Positions 1 through 8,752 of a stretch of 21,562 nucleotides of DNA are shown one piece after another. The stretch lies in contig CAZLOB010000030.1 in assembly GCA_964561135.1 (NCBI GenBank), positions 1-21,562 on the forward strand, given 5' to 3'. This stretch comes from JANXDG01 sp964561135. GTDB taxonomy: Bacteria > Elusimicrobiota > Endomicrobiia > DTEH01. The stretch's first letter is position 1; each line of letters starts with the position of its first letter. The notes under the pieces were generated by a model. It saw nothing but the letters and a program-made list of their open reading frames with translations. It was not told the DNA's origin and made no database searches. The position numbers and the translations under genes are program-made.

Positions 1-175
1 TACGAAAGAAATATGGAATTTTATTATACCTTTTGGCATATAACTTAAACCCACTTTTCAGGTGGATTTGTGCGGAGATGCTTTTTTCAACTATATTATA
101 TAATTTTTTATTCATAAAATCACTAAAATCTGTTTCAAAAATACTTATAGATTTATGCATTTTTAGATTCAGCAT
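1..175 (-). CDS. Hypothetical protein, 3' end outside window
   Basis: An open frame on the minus strand starts at an ATG (173-175) and stays open for 58 codons to the window edge. An in-frame TAA lies two codons upstream of that ATG, so the gene cannot start further upstream. The visible product begins MLNLKMHKSISIFETD and continues with a basic, aromatic stretch (SGFKLYAKRYNKIPYFF). In-frame ATGs at codons 6 and 21 are alternative starts, and none has a clear Shine-Dalgarno site. It lies downstream of valS and the flavodoxin gene on the same strand, separated from the latter by a palindromic repeat. I do not recognise the family. Coding is inferred only from openness and plausible composition, so a chance ORF is possible. 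Confidence 0.4.
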   Translation of the reverse strand, partial: MLNLKMHKSISIFETDFSDFMNKKLYNIVEKSISAQIHLKSGFKLYAKRYNKIPYFFR

Positions 176-180
176 TGCTT

Positions 181-212
181 ATTTTTAAGCAAACTTAAAA
201 GTTTGCCCTACG
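181..212 (-). repeat. Dispersed palindromic repeat, copy 1
   Basis: On the minus strand this reads GTAGGGCAAACTTTTAAGTTTGCTT. It contains a perfect 8-bp inverted repeat (GCAAACTT / AAGTTTGC, 189-206) with a 2-nt loop. A near copy with the same GTAGG prefix and T/A-rich tail lies at 15490-15520. It fills the short gap between the flavodoxin gene and the left-edge ORF. Short palindromic intergenic repeats starting GTAGGG are a style I associate with uncultured candidate-phylum genomes; that link is from memory. Confidence 0.6.
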
Positions 213-219
213 TTGGTTT

Positions 220-699
220 TTATACAAAAATTTTTGATATATTTTTTAGTATCTCTACATATTTACCTGAATCAATATCTCTTTTTGTAAACGATGCACA
301 GGTGAAAGGTTTTTTGTTACATAAAGATTCAAGTTTTGAAAAAAATCTTTTGTTTCCAAACCCTCCCAGTGTACAAAAAAATGAAACAGAATTAAACTTC
401 TGGCAATAATTTTTTACAAAAGTTCTTATTGCAGGTGGTATATTCATTGCCCAAACTGGGCTACAAATTATTATATGTTCGTATTTTTCAATATTTGTTT
501 GTAAAGGTTTTATTTTAGTAAGTTTTTCTTTTGCTGCTTCGAAACTAGATTTTAAAAAACCTAATATTCCTTTTCTTTCTTTTAACTCAATGATTTCTTC
601 TGTATCACAAGTTAAAATTTCAGCAATTTTTTCTGCTAAAAGTTTCGTTGTGCCGGTAAGTGAGTAATATATGACTAAATTTTTATATTTTTGTTCCAT
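220..699 (-). CDS. Flavodoxin-like FMN protein
   Basis: This 159-residue protein has the flavodoxin fold signature. The N-terminal beta-strand and FMN phosphate-binding loop is at residues 8-22 (YYSLTGTTKLLA). The second flavin-contacting loop is SPVWAMNIPPAIRTFV (80-95), and a third loop is TLGGFGNKRFF (110-120). There is no signal peptide, so it is probably a cytosolic one- or two-electron carrier or a small NAD(P)H/FMN oxidoreductase; the partner is not evident. Its ATG (697-699) abuts the TAA of valS with zero spacing and has no separate SD site, so translation probably depends on ribosomes finishing valS. The length fits short-chain flavodoxins. The family call is firm, the physiological role is not. 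Confidence 0.85.
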   Translation of the reverse strand: MEQKYKNLVIYYSLTGTTKLLAEKIAEILTCDTEEIIELKERKGILGFLKSSFEAAKEKLTKIKPLQTNIEKYEHIIICSPVWAMNIPPAIRTFVKNYCQKFNSVSFFCTLGGFGNKRFFSKLESLCNKKPFTCASFTKRDIDSGKYVEILKNISKIFV

Positions 700-3414
700 T
701 TATTCTAAATCTATCAAAACTTTTTTTAGTTTATTAAGTTTTTCTATGTTTAGTTGATACATTACTTTTGTCTTTTCAACTTCAGTTTTTGGTGCTTTTG
801 TTAGAAATTGTTCGTTATTAAGTTTTTGTTGCAGTATTGATACAAATTTTTCAATTTCAGCAATTTCTTTTTCGATACGTTGTTTTTCTTTATTAAAATC
901 AATTATTTCTTCAAGTAAAACATAAAGTTCTACAGTACCTAATTCTTTTGTAACTTCAAACACTGCAGTTGAAGAATGTTTTGGTTTTTTAAATTCTTGT
1001 TCTGTTTTGTTTAAGAATGTTGTCTCATTAACAGATGCAAGTCGCTGAATATAAGAAACAAAATTTTTTAAAACATCAACAACTTTGTTGTTTTCAGCAG
1101 TTATTATTATATTTGGTTTTGAATTAGTTTGCAACTTAAATTCGTTCCGTATAGTTCTTATTTCAGAAATTATATTTTTTGTTAATTCAAAAAATTTTAC
1201 TTTTTCAAAATCAAACTCAAAATTTATCTCATTTGTTGTTGTGAATAATGTTTCAAGAATACTTTCTTTTTCTTCTGGTAAAAACTTTTTTATATTTTGA
1301 TAAACATATTCTGTAAAGAATGGTGTTATTGGATGAAGAAGTTTAAGTATTTTTTCTAAAACAAAAATTAACAATCCTAAAGTATAAATTTTAGAATTTG
1401 AGTTTTGTAGATTTATCTTTGCAACTTCTAAATACCAATCACAGAATTTAAACCATATAAATTCATAAAGTTCGTTTGCAATGTTCCCCAACATATATTT
1501 TTTATAAAGTTCGTTTATGTTAGAAACCAAATTTTTAAGTTCGTACAAAATCCAATGTTCAGCAATACCAAAATTAGCTTCGTTAAAATTAGTTGAAAAA
1601 TTTTTTATCCAGCTTTTGATTTCTTCAACATTTTCATCTTGGATGTTAAGCATTATAAAACGTGTCATATTATAAATTTTGTTCATAAAATTTCTTGATG
1701 AAACAAAACTTTCCTCAGCAAGATGGATATCACGTCCTGCAGTTGTTGATGAAACTAATGAAAACCTTAACGCGTCAGTACCGTATTTTTCAACAATTTC
1801 AAGCGGGTCTATTACATTGCCTAACGATTTTGACATTTTTTTACCGTGGATGTCCCTTACAATACCATGAACATATACTTCTTTAAAAGGCACCTCATTT
1901 AAGAAATGTAGTCCCATCATTATCATTCTTGCAACCCATAAATACAAAATTTCATATCCTGTAACCAAAATTTGTGTTGGATAAAAATATTTTAATTCAG
2001 TATTATTTTCGTCTACACCCCAGCCAAATACTGAAAATGGCCATAAAGCTGATGAAAACCATGTGTCTAAAACATCATTATCTTGAGTTAAATTTTTTGA
2101 TCCACATTGTGGACATTTTTCTGGATTTGTATAAGAAACAACTACGCTACATTCTTTGTTTTCGCAATACCATATAGGAATTCTGTGCCCCCACCAGATT
2201 TGTCTTGATATACACCAATCTTTTATGTTTTCAAGCCAGTTCAAAGTATATTCTTTGTAAACCTCAGGATAATACACAACTTTGCCTTCATATATAGCAT
2301 CATATGCTTTTTTTGCAATATCTTTCATTCTTATAAACCATTGTTTTGAAATAAGTGGTTCAATAACAGTACCACAACGATAACAAACACCAACATTGTG
2401 TGTATAATCTTCAATTTTTTCTAAAAATCCTTGTTGTTTCAAATCTTCAACAACTTTTTTTCTACATTCAAACCTGTCAAGTCCACTGTATTGACCTACA
2501 TTAACCATTTTTCCGTTTTCATCAATAACTTTTATAGCGTCAAGATTATGTCTTTGTGCGATTTCAAAGTCAGCTGTGTCATGAGCAGGGGTTACTTTTA
2601 CAGCACCTGTACCAAACTCTGCTTCTACAACATCATCAGCAATGATTTTTATTATTCTGTTCATCAATGGCAGAACAACTTCTTCTCCGATTAAGTTTTT
2701 GTATCTTTCATCATTAGGATTTACAGCAACTGCTGTATCACCAAGCATTGTTTCAGGACGTACTGTTGCAACTGTGATATAACCTTTTTTGTTTTTAAAC
2801 GGATACTTTATATACCAAAGATAAGATTTTTCTTCTTTATATTCAACTTCAATATCAGCAAGTGCAGTTTGACATCTTGGACACCAGTTAACAATTCGTT
2901 CACCACGATAAATATATCCTTGTTCAAACAAAATTTTGAATGCTTTATATACAGCTTTTGAACAAACTTCATCCATTGTAAAACGAGTTCTTTCCCAATC
3001 ACAAAGACAACCTAAGTATTTAAGTTGGTGAAGGATTGTATCGCCGGTTTCTTTTCTCCAATTCCACATAAACTCTAAAAATTTTTCTCTACCTAATTCA
3101 TGTTTTGTTTTACCTTGTTTAAGTAGCAGTCGTTCAACAACATTTTGTGTAGCAATACCTCCATGATCTGTACCAGGAACCCATAAGGCGTTGAATCCTT
3201 TCATTTTCGCAACACGTATTATAACATCTTGGAGAGTATTATTTAATGCGTGCCCCATATGAAGAGCACCTGTGATATTCGGCGGTGGGATCACAATAAC
3301 AAATGGTTTTTTAGAATAATCAATTTCAGTGTGATACAACTTTTTTTCTAACCAAAAACTTAAGATATCTTTTTCAACATCTTTTGGGTTATATGCTTTT
3401 GGTAGTTCTTTCAT
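700..3414 (-). CDS. valS: Valine--tRNA ligase (ValRS)
   Basis: Class I aminoacyl-tRNA synthetase of 904 residues, normal for bacterial ValRS; it charges tRNA-Val with valine. The HIGH motif is HMGH (52-55) after PPPNITGAL, and the KMSKS motif is at 526-530. The CP1 editing domain has TVRPETMLGDTAVAVNP (217-233) and the catalytic-type Asp in AHDTADFEIAQRHN (D279). Cysteine pairs likely to bind zinc are C178/C181, C344/C347 and C417/C422/C434/C437. The last ~70 residues are Lys/Glu-rich with heptad-like hydrophobics, the C-terminal tRNA-binding coiled coil typical of ValRS. The ATG at 3412-3414 is preceded by an A/T tract without an SD site. The flavodoxin gene follows with no gap. Confidence 0.98.
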   Translation of the reverse strand: MKELPKAYNPKDVEKDILSFWLEKKLYHTEIDYSKKPFVIVIPPPNITGALHMGHALNNTLQDVIIRVAKMKGFNALWVPGTDHGGIATQNVVERLLLKQGKTKHELGREKFLEFMWNWRKETGDTILHQLKYLGCLCDWERTRFTMDEVCSKAVYKAFKILFEQGYIYRGERIVNWCPRCQTALADIEVEYKEEKSYLWYIKYPFKNKKGYITVATVRPETMLGDTAVAVNPNDERYKNLIGEEVVLPLMNRIIKIIADDVVEAEFGTGAVKVTPAHDTADFEIAQRHNLDAIKVIDENGKMVNVGQYSGLDRFECRKKVVEDLKQQGFLEKIEDYTHNVGVCYRCGTVIEPLISKQWFIRMKDIAKKAYDAIYEGKVVYYPEVYKEYTLNWLENIKDWCISRQIWWGHRIPIWYCENKECSVVVSYTNPEKCPQCGSKNLTQDNDVLDTWFSSALWPFSVFGWGVDENNTELKYFYPTQILVTGYEILYLWVARMIMMGLHFLNEVPFKEVYVHGIVRDIHGKKMSKSLGNVIDPLEIVEKYGTDALRFSLVSSTTAGRDIHLAEESFVSSRNFMNKIYNMTRFIMLNIQDENVEEIKSWIKNFSTNFNEANFGIAEHWILYELKNLVSNINELYKKYMLGNIANELYEFIWFKFCDWYLEVAKINLQNSNSKIYTLGLLIFVLEKILKLLHPITPFFTEYVYQNIKKFLPEEKESILETLFTTTNEINFEFDFEKVKFFELTKNIISEIRTIRNEFKLQTNSKPNIIITAENNKVVDVLKNFVSYIQRLASVNETTFLNKTEQEFKKPKHSSTAVFEVTKELGTVELYVLLEEIIDFNKEKQRIEKEIAEIEKFVSILQQKLNNEQFLTKAPKTEVEKTKVMYQLNIEKLNKLKKVLIDLE

Positions 3415-3423
3415 AAGATTTTT

Positions 3424-3452
3424 TTAATACAATAAAATTTTTTCAATTGCAA
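3424..3452 (-). promoter_or_regulatory. Predicted sigma70-type promoter of valS
   Basis: Minus strand: TTGCAA (3447-3452), a 17-nt spacer, then TATTAA (3424-3429). The -10 ends about 9 nt before the valS ATG, so the transcript would start only a few bases upstream of the start codon. That agrees with the lack of an SD site. In AT-rich DNA such matches arise by chance, so confidence is modest. Confidence 0.35.
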
Positions 3453-3460
3453 GTTATGTG

Positions 3461-3489
3461 TTGAATTAAGTTTTAAATTTTTATATTAT
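3461..3489 (+). promoter_or_regulatory. Predicted sigma70-type promoter of the beta-helix gene
   Basis: TTGAAT (3461-3466), 17-nt spacer, TATTAT (3484-3489), with the start codon at 3515. It sits back-to-back with the predicted valS promoter inside the 100-nt divergent intergenic region. The AT-rich background weakens the call. Confidence 0.4.
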
Positions 3490-3514
3490 TAAAATTTAAG
3501 TGTGAGAAATTTTT

Positions 3515-5791
3515 ATGAAAAAAATTTTTTTGTACTATTTTATATTTATGGGAGTAGTGAATTCTTTAGGTTATTCTGAAATTTTAGATGAGAATCGTTG
3601 TGTTGATTGGAGTAAAGCTGGGTATAATGGTGGTGTTGATCAGATACCTTTTATAAGTTCTCAAACATATGTCTACTTTAATGTTAAAGATTATGGAGCA
3701 AAAGGTAACGGTGTAGATGACGATTATCAAGCATTTGCTAATGCTATATCAGCAGCAAAAAATTATGCTAAAAATAATAATACACTTGCTGTAGTTTATG
3801 TTCCAGAAGGTGAGTATTTGATAAAATCTAAATTATTGTTTCAAGATTGTGATGGTGTTGTATTAAAAGGTGATGGATATAAGAAGACAAAATTATATTT
3901 TGAACACTCTTCTGGCGATTGTTTTGAAGTTGTAGCTTACAGAAGAGGAACTTGGGTGAATGCAGTAAGTGGATATAATAAAGGTTCAACACAAATTTTA
4001 GTCTCTGATGTTTCACAATTTAAAGTTGGTGATATTGCTGAAATACAACAAGATAATGATCCTGATATAATGTATACTAACCCTGAATGGAATCAAAGTT
4101 GGGCACAGTATGCAGTAGGACAGTTTTTTAGAATAGTTGGTATAAATGATAACACTTTGATCATAGATCCACCATTAAATATTAGTTTTAGGCAGGATTT
4201 AAATCCGCAAGTAAGACGAAACAATTTGGTTTCTAATGTTGGGTTTGAAGATTTTCATGTTGAAATAAGAAAATATATTGACTGTAGAACGTTTTATTTT
4301 AAAAATGCAGTAAATTGTTGGGTAAGAAGGGTTTCAAGTTATATGACATCTAAAGTACATGTAGGAGTAACTACATCTTTAAATATAGAAATAAGAGAAT
4401 GTTATTTTAATGATTCATACAGACATGATGATGGTGGTCATGGGTATGGAGTTGAGTTAGGACTTCATGTCACAAATTGTTTAGTAGAAAACAATATTTT
4501 TAAACGTCTTCGTCATTCTATGATGGTTCATATTGGAGCAAATGGTAATGTTTTTGGTTACAACTATTCAATAGAACCATATCAAAATCAATCTCCTGGA
4601 TGGACACCGTGTGATATTTCTATCCATGGGCATTATCCATTTATGAACTTGTTTGAAGGTAATATTGTTCAAGAGATTGACTATGCTGATTATTGGGGGC
4701 CATCAGGTCCTGGTAATACGATGTTTAGAAACAGGGTTGAATCTGAAGGAATTGAAGTAATGGACCATTCTAATTATCAGAATATTATAGCTAACGAAAT
4801 CGTACCTACAAGTAGTGTTGATATAAAATTTGACAATACGATAGATACTACAACATTGATTATCCACGGAAATAATATAAAAGGTACAATACAATATGAT
4901 CCTAAAATTTCAGACAGAAATTTTCCTGCATCATATTATAGAAAACAGAAACCGAAATTTTATCCACAAGATATGCCATGGCCTTCTATTGGATATAATA
5001 TCCAAAATGGGGTAATACCTGCGAAAATAAGGTATGAAACAGGAGAGTATATTCCAGAAGAAAGTTCGGGTGATGGTGTTACAACATATAGTTTAAATGT
5101 AGAAATTATTCCATTTGGTTCAGGTAGTGTAAGTTTGACTCCTGCAGGCGGTGTGTATGTAGCGGGGACAACAGTTACGTTGACAGCACAGGCAGCAGGT
5201 GGTTGGGTGTTTAGTAGTTGGAGTGGAGCGATAAGTAGCACACGTAATCCTGTTAATATAGTTATGGATGAAAACAAGAGTATAACAGCTAATTTTGTAA
5301 GGTCTAGTTATACATTAAATGTTAGTATAAACCCACAAGAAGCAGGTTTTGTAATTTTAGATCCACCTGGTAGTATTTATCCTGTAGGAACAGAAGTTAC
5401 GCTAATTGCTACAGTGAACAGTAGTGATTATATATTCAGTAATTGGAGTGGTGATTTAATCAGTAATCAAAACCCTGCTACAATAATTATGGATTCTGAT
5501 AAATCAGTAACAGCAAATTTTGTTTTAATTTCGTCAACACAAAATTTTAAAGAAACAGATACGTATATAATTACTGTAAATAATGATCAACAAAATAGAG
5601 AAGTTATTTTTGGAGAAGTTCAGAATATCGATGGTGTTTTTATTTACGATACGAAAGGTAAACTTGTTTTAAAAGTTGATAATAAGTTAGATGAAAATTC
5701 TGTTAATAATCTTTCTGTAGGAATTTATTTTTACAAAATAGTTTATAGAGATAATAAAACTAAAACAGGAAAAATTGTTATAGTTAGATAA
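3515..5791 (+). CDS. Secreted right-handed beta-helix (pectate-lyase-3-like) protein with B-repeats and T9SS-like tail
   Basis: A 758-residue exported protein. Residues 1-21 are a signal peptide (MKKIFLYYFIFMGVVNSLGY). The segment FNVKDYGAKGNGVDDD (55-70), followed by VYVPEGEYLIKSKLLF (94-109), is the start of the pectate-lyase-3/GH28-like beta-helix. Irregular coils with repeated N/G/D turns run to about residue 460. Two InlB-type/bacterial repeat units follow (525-595 and 599-670); each contains a W-S-G motif (FSSWSG, FSNWSG) and ends TANFV. The last ~55 residues (IYDTKGKLV at 710-718, then LSVGIYFYKI) match a Por-type or FlgD-like C-terminal sorting domain. It probably acts outside the cell or on its surface, perhaps on polysaccharide, but no catalytic residues can be assigned from sequence alone. 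rtcB starts 4 nt after its stop although no functional link is obvious. Confidence 0.8.
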   Translation: MKKIFLYYFIFMGVVNSLGYSEILDENRCVDWSKAGYNGGVDQIPFISSQTYVYFNVKDYGAKGNGVDDDYQAFANAISAAKNYAKNNNTLAVVYVPEGEYLIKSKLLFQDCDGVVLKGDGYKKTKLYFEHSSGDCFEVVAYRRGTWVNAVSGYNKGSTQILVSDVSQFKVGDIAEIQQDNDPDIMYTNPEWNQSWAQYAVGQFFRIVGINDNTLIIDPPLNISFRQDLNPQVRRNNLVSNVGFEDFHVEIRKYIDCRTFYFKNAVNCWVRRVSSYMTSKVHVGVTTSLNIEIRECYFNDSYRHDDGGHGYGVELGLHVTNCLVENNIFKRLRHSMMVHIGANGNVFGYNYSIEPYQNQSPGWTPCDISIHGHYPFMNLFEGNIVQEIDYADYWGPSGPGNTMFRNRVESEGIEVMDHSNYQNIIANEIVPTSSVDIKFDNTIDTTTLIIHGNNIKGTIQYDPKISDRNFPASYYRKQKPKFYPQDMPWPSIGYNIQNGVIPAKIRYETGEYIPEESSGDGVTTYSLNVEIIPFGSGSVSLTPAGGVYVAGTTVTLTAQAAGGWVFSSWSGAISSTRNPVNIVMDENKSITANFVRSSYTLNVSINPQEAGFVILDPPGSIYPVGTEVTLIATVNSSDYIFSNWSGDLISNQNPATIIMDSDKSVTANFVLISSTQNFKETDTYIITVNNDQQNREVIFGEVQNIDGVFIYDTKGKLVLKVDNKLDENSVNNLSVGIYFYKIVYRDNKTKTGKIVIVR

Positions 5792-5795
5792 AACT

Positions 5796-8732
5796 ATGAA
5801 CCTTAAAAAACTTGATGATTACAGATATCTTGTAGAAAAAACTGGTAAAATGCGTGTACCAGGGATTATCTATGCTAACGAACATACAATAAAAAAAGTT
5901 ATTGAAGACAAAGCTGTACAACAGGTTGAGAATGTTGCAACACTTCCTGGTATTGAGAAAGTTTCTTTAGCAATGCCTGATGTACACTGGGGTTATGGAT
6001 TTCCAATAGGCGGTGTAGCTGCGTTTAGAATTTCAGATGGTGTTATATCTCCTGGTGGTATTGGCTATGATATAAATTGTTTATCAGGCGACAGCGAAAT
6101 CTTGACAGAATTTGGCTACAGAATAAAAATAAAAGATTTTGATAAAATTTGGCAAAAAGAAAAAATTGTTAGTTTTGATTTTGAAAAAGATGAAAAAGTT
6201 AGCACAGATATTATAAGGTTTATAAAATTTAAACCTAAAACTGGTGTTTACAAAATCACCCTACAAAGTGGACAAACAATTATTGCTACAGATGACCATC
6301 CTTTTTATACTAAAGATGGGATGAAAGAGTTGAGATACTTAAAAGTTGGAGATGAAGTAGGAGTTTATCCGTTCGAAGGAGTAGAATATGAAGAACCAAA
6401 TGATAAAGTTTTAGTTTCAGAAGAAGATTTGGTAAAAATTTTTTATAAAATAAAAAAAGTAAACAAAAGTAATGCTTTAGAACAAATTCTGAATCAACTT
6501 AAAGAAAAAGAACTTTTGCCAGTTAAATATAACTCTCCAAAGTTCCCTATCATTCTTAAACTTTTAGGATACATCTTTGGCGATGGTAATATTCATTTTG
6601 TCAAATCTTCTTCTAAAGGTATAATTTCATTTTGGGGGCAAAAGGATACACTTGAAGAAATAAAAAGAGATATTAATAAATTAGGATTTAGTTGTAGGAT
6701 TTATAGTAGAAAAAGAAAACATTTTATAAAAACTCACTACAAAGAGTATAGTTTTTCTAACTTTGAAAAAGTTGCAGTTGTTTCAAGCAGTAGTTTAGCT
6801 TTACTACTTATTGCATTAGGTGCTCCTTTAGGAAACAAAATTTGTTCAGAATTTGGTTTACCAAAATGGATTTTTGATGCGCCTTTATGGCAGAAAAGGT
6901 TGTTTTTAGCATCATATTTTGGTGCTGAGATGTCAAAACCAAAAGTTTTTTCAAAACATAAAAATAATTTTTATCGTCCTGTTGTGTCTATAAATAAGTT
7001 GAAGTGCTTATCTGACAGTGGCAAAAAATTTTTGTATGATATCTCAGAGTTACTTAAAGAGTTTGATGTTGAAACAAAAAAAATTTCTGTTGATTATTTT
7101 TGTAACAAATCAGATAAATGTAGGTTAAGAATAATTTTGTCTAACAAACCACAAAGTTTAATAAATTTATATTCAAAGATAGGGTTTGAATATAATAAAG
7201 AGAAACAGTTTTTAGCAAATTGTGCTGTTTTATACCTTAAATTAAAAGAGAGAGTTGTTAAAAAAAGAAAAGAAATTGCACAACTTGTTGGTGTGAAAAG
7301 ATTGAATGGAGAACCTTTAAAGAGTTTGCTTTATCTTACAGATGAAGATGTTAACTTTAGATTTTTAGAAAGAAGTTATTATGAAGGAAGAAAAGCATTG
7401 CCATGTGTCCCTTTGAATTTTTTAAGTTTTGAAGAGTTTATAAAAGAAAGAACCTCAGGGTTAGCAGAAAGTGGTATTCTTTGGGATAGAATTGAAAGAA
7501 TAGAAAAAGTTGATTTTGATGATTATGTTTATGACTTCACAGTTAGTTGGAAACACCATAATTTTGTAGCAAACAATTTTGTTGTTTCAAACTGTGGCGT
7601 AAGACTGCTTAGAACAAATTTAACAAAAGAACAAATAAAGCCATATTTAGAAAAGCTTGTCTATGCTTTGTTTAATAATGTACCATCTGGTGTTGGTTCT
7701 ACTGGAAAGTTGAGTTTGTCAATTGACGAAGTTAAAGAAGTTTTAAAAAAAGGTGCAAAATGGGCACTTGAGCACGGGTTTGGTTCAAAAGAAGACCTTG
7801 AGTTTACTGAAGAAAACGGTTGTATGGAAGATGCGAATCCTGATGTTGTATCACAAAGAGCGCTTGAACGTGGTAGAGAACAACTTGGTACACTAGGTGC
7901 AGGGAACCACTTTTTAGAAATACAATATGTTGAACAAATTTATGATGAAAATGTAGCAAAAGTTTTTGGTTTATTTAAAGACCAGGTTACGATTCTGGTA
8001 CACACAGGTTCACGAGGGTTAGGATACCAAATTTGTGATGATTATATAAGATATTTACAACAAGCAGTACAAAAATATGGTATATGGCTACCTGATAGAC
8101 AACTTGTCTGTGCACCGGTTGACTCGCCTGAAGGGAAAAGATATTTCCAAGCAATGGCTGCTGCTGCAAACTATGCCTGGGCTAACAGACAAATTATCAC
8201 ACATTGGGTAAGAGAAACAATTATGGAAGTTTTAAACAAATCACCAAAAGAGATTGGTCTTGAACAAATTTATGATGTTGCACACAACATTGGCAAGTTT
8301 GAAGAATATGGAGGGAAAAAATATATTGTCCACAGGAAAGGTGCAACAAGAGCGTTCCCAAAAAATTATCCTGGTATCCCTCAAGCATACAAAGATGTAG
8401 GGCAACCTGTATTAGTTCCGGGTTCAATGGGTACAGCAAGTTATGTTTTAGTTGGTACAGAAAAAGCGATTGAAGAAACTTGGGGGTCAACATGTCATGG
8501 TGCAGGAAGAGTTTCATCAAGGTCTGCAATATTAAAATCGGTCCGTGGGGAAGAGTTAGCAAGAGAGCTTAGAGAAAAAGGTATATTAGTAAAATCGGAT
8601 TCTTGGAAGACACTTGCTGAAGAAGCACCACAAGCATACAAAAATGTTGACGAAGTTGTTGAAATTTGTCATCAATCTGGTATCTCAAAGAAAGTCGCAA
8701 GACTAAAACCTCTTGCTGTGATTAAAGGATGA
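5796..8732 (+). CDS. rtcB: RNA-splicing ligase RtcB precursor, intein-containing
   Basis: The 978-residue precursor gives a 473-residue mature RtcB after removal of a 505-residue intein (residues 95-599). RtcB is a Mn2+/GTP-dependent ligase that joins 2',3'-cyclic phosphate RNA ends to 5'-OH ends in tRNA splicing or RNA repair. N-extein marks include PDVHWGYGFPIGGVAA (61-76). The metal-ligand Cys of YDIN-CGVR is residue 600, the first C-extein residue. Further motifs are LGAGNHF, HTGSRGLG, HRKGATRAFP and TCHGAGR; in the last, His901 (mature His396) corresponds to the guanylated histidine. The gene starts 4 nt after the upstream stop without an SD site, which suggests coupling. No archease gene is adjacent. 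The extein is full length and intact. Confidence 0.97.
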   Translation: MNLKKLDDYRYLVEKTGKMRVPGIIYANEHTIKKVIEDKAVQQVENVATLPGIEKVSLAMPDVHWGYGFPIGGVAAFRISDGVISPGGIGYDINCLSGDSEILTEFGYRIKIKDFDKIWQKEKIVSFDFEKDEKVSTDIIRFIKFKPKTGVYKITLQSGQTIIATDDHPFYTKDGMKELRYLKVGDEVGVYPFEGVEYEEPNDKVLVSEEDLVKIFYKIKKVNKSNALEQILNQLKEKELLPVKYNSPKFPIILKLLGYIFGDGNIHFVKSSSKGIISFWGQKDTLEEIKRDINKLGFSCRIYSRKRKHFIKTHYKEYSFSNFEKVAVVSSSSLALLLIALGAPLGNKICSEFGLPKWIFDAPLWQKRLFLASYFGAEMSKPKVFSKHKNNFYRPVVSINKLKCLSDSGKKFLYDISELLKEFDVETKKISVDYFCNKSDKCRLRIILSNKPQSLINLYSKIGFEYNKEKQFLANCAVLYLKLKERVVKKRKEIAQLVGVKRLNGEPLKSLLYLTDEDVNFRFLERSYYEGRKALPCVPLNFLSFEEFIKERTSGLAESGILWDRIERIEKVDFDDYVYDFTVSWKHHNFVANNFVVSNCGVRLLRTNLTKEQIKPYLEKLVYALFNNVPSGVGSTGKLSLSIDEVKEVLKKGAKWALEHGFGSKEDLEFTEENGCMEDANPDVVSQRALERGREQLGTLGAGNHFLEIQYVEQIYDENVAKVFGLFKDQVTILVHTGSRGLGYQICDDYIRYLQQAVQKYGIWLPDRQLVCAPVDSPEGKRYFQAMAAAANYAWANRQIITHWVRETIMEVLNKSPKEIGLEQIYDVAHNIGKFEEYGGKKYIVHRKGATRAFPKNYPGIPQAYKDVGQPVLVPGSMGTASYVLVGTEKAIEETWGSTCHGAGRVSSRSAILKSVRGEELARELREKGILVKSDSWKTLAEEAPQAYKNVDEVVEICHQSGISKKVARLKPLAVIKG
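6078..7592 (+). mobile_element. RtcB intein with LAGLIDADG homing endonuclease domain
   Basis: The insert starts at Cys95 (CLSGDSEILTEFG, block A). Block B is TDDHPF (165-170, T-x-x-H type). Two dodecapeptide motifs follow: LLGYIFGDG (256-264) and FLASYFGAE (370-378). Block F/G is YDFTVSWKHHNFVANN-FVVSN, ending at Asn599 before Cys+1 of the extein. It sits exactly before the RtcB active-site metal-binding cysteine, as in the RtcB intein known from Pyrococcus horikoshii. Splicing residues Cys1, block-B Thr/His, terminal Asn and Cys+1 are all present. The penultimate residue is Ser instead of the usual His. The second endonuclease motif carries Glu in place of Asp, which occurs in some active LAGLIDADG enzymes. 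Confidence 0.95.
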
Positions 8733-8752
8733 TGAAAATAATTTGAACAAAT

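Noticed and set aside
4960..5277. Minus-strand 105-residue ORF inside the beta-helix gene
   Set aside because: Shadow of the B-repeat coding region; Pro/Val-rich antisense translation without SD.
8221..8562. Minus-strand 113-residue ORF inside rtcB
   Set aside because: His/Leu-rich antisense shadow of conserved RtcB C-extein.
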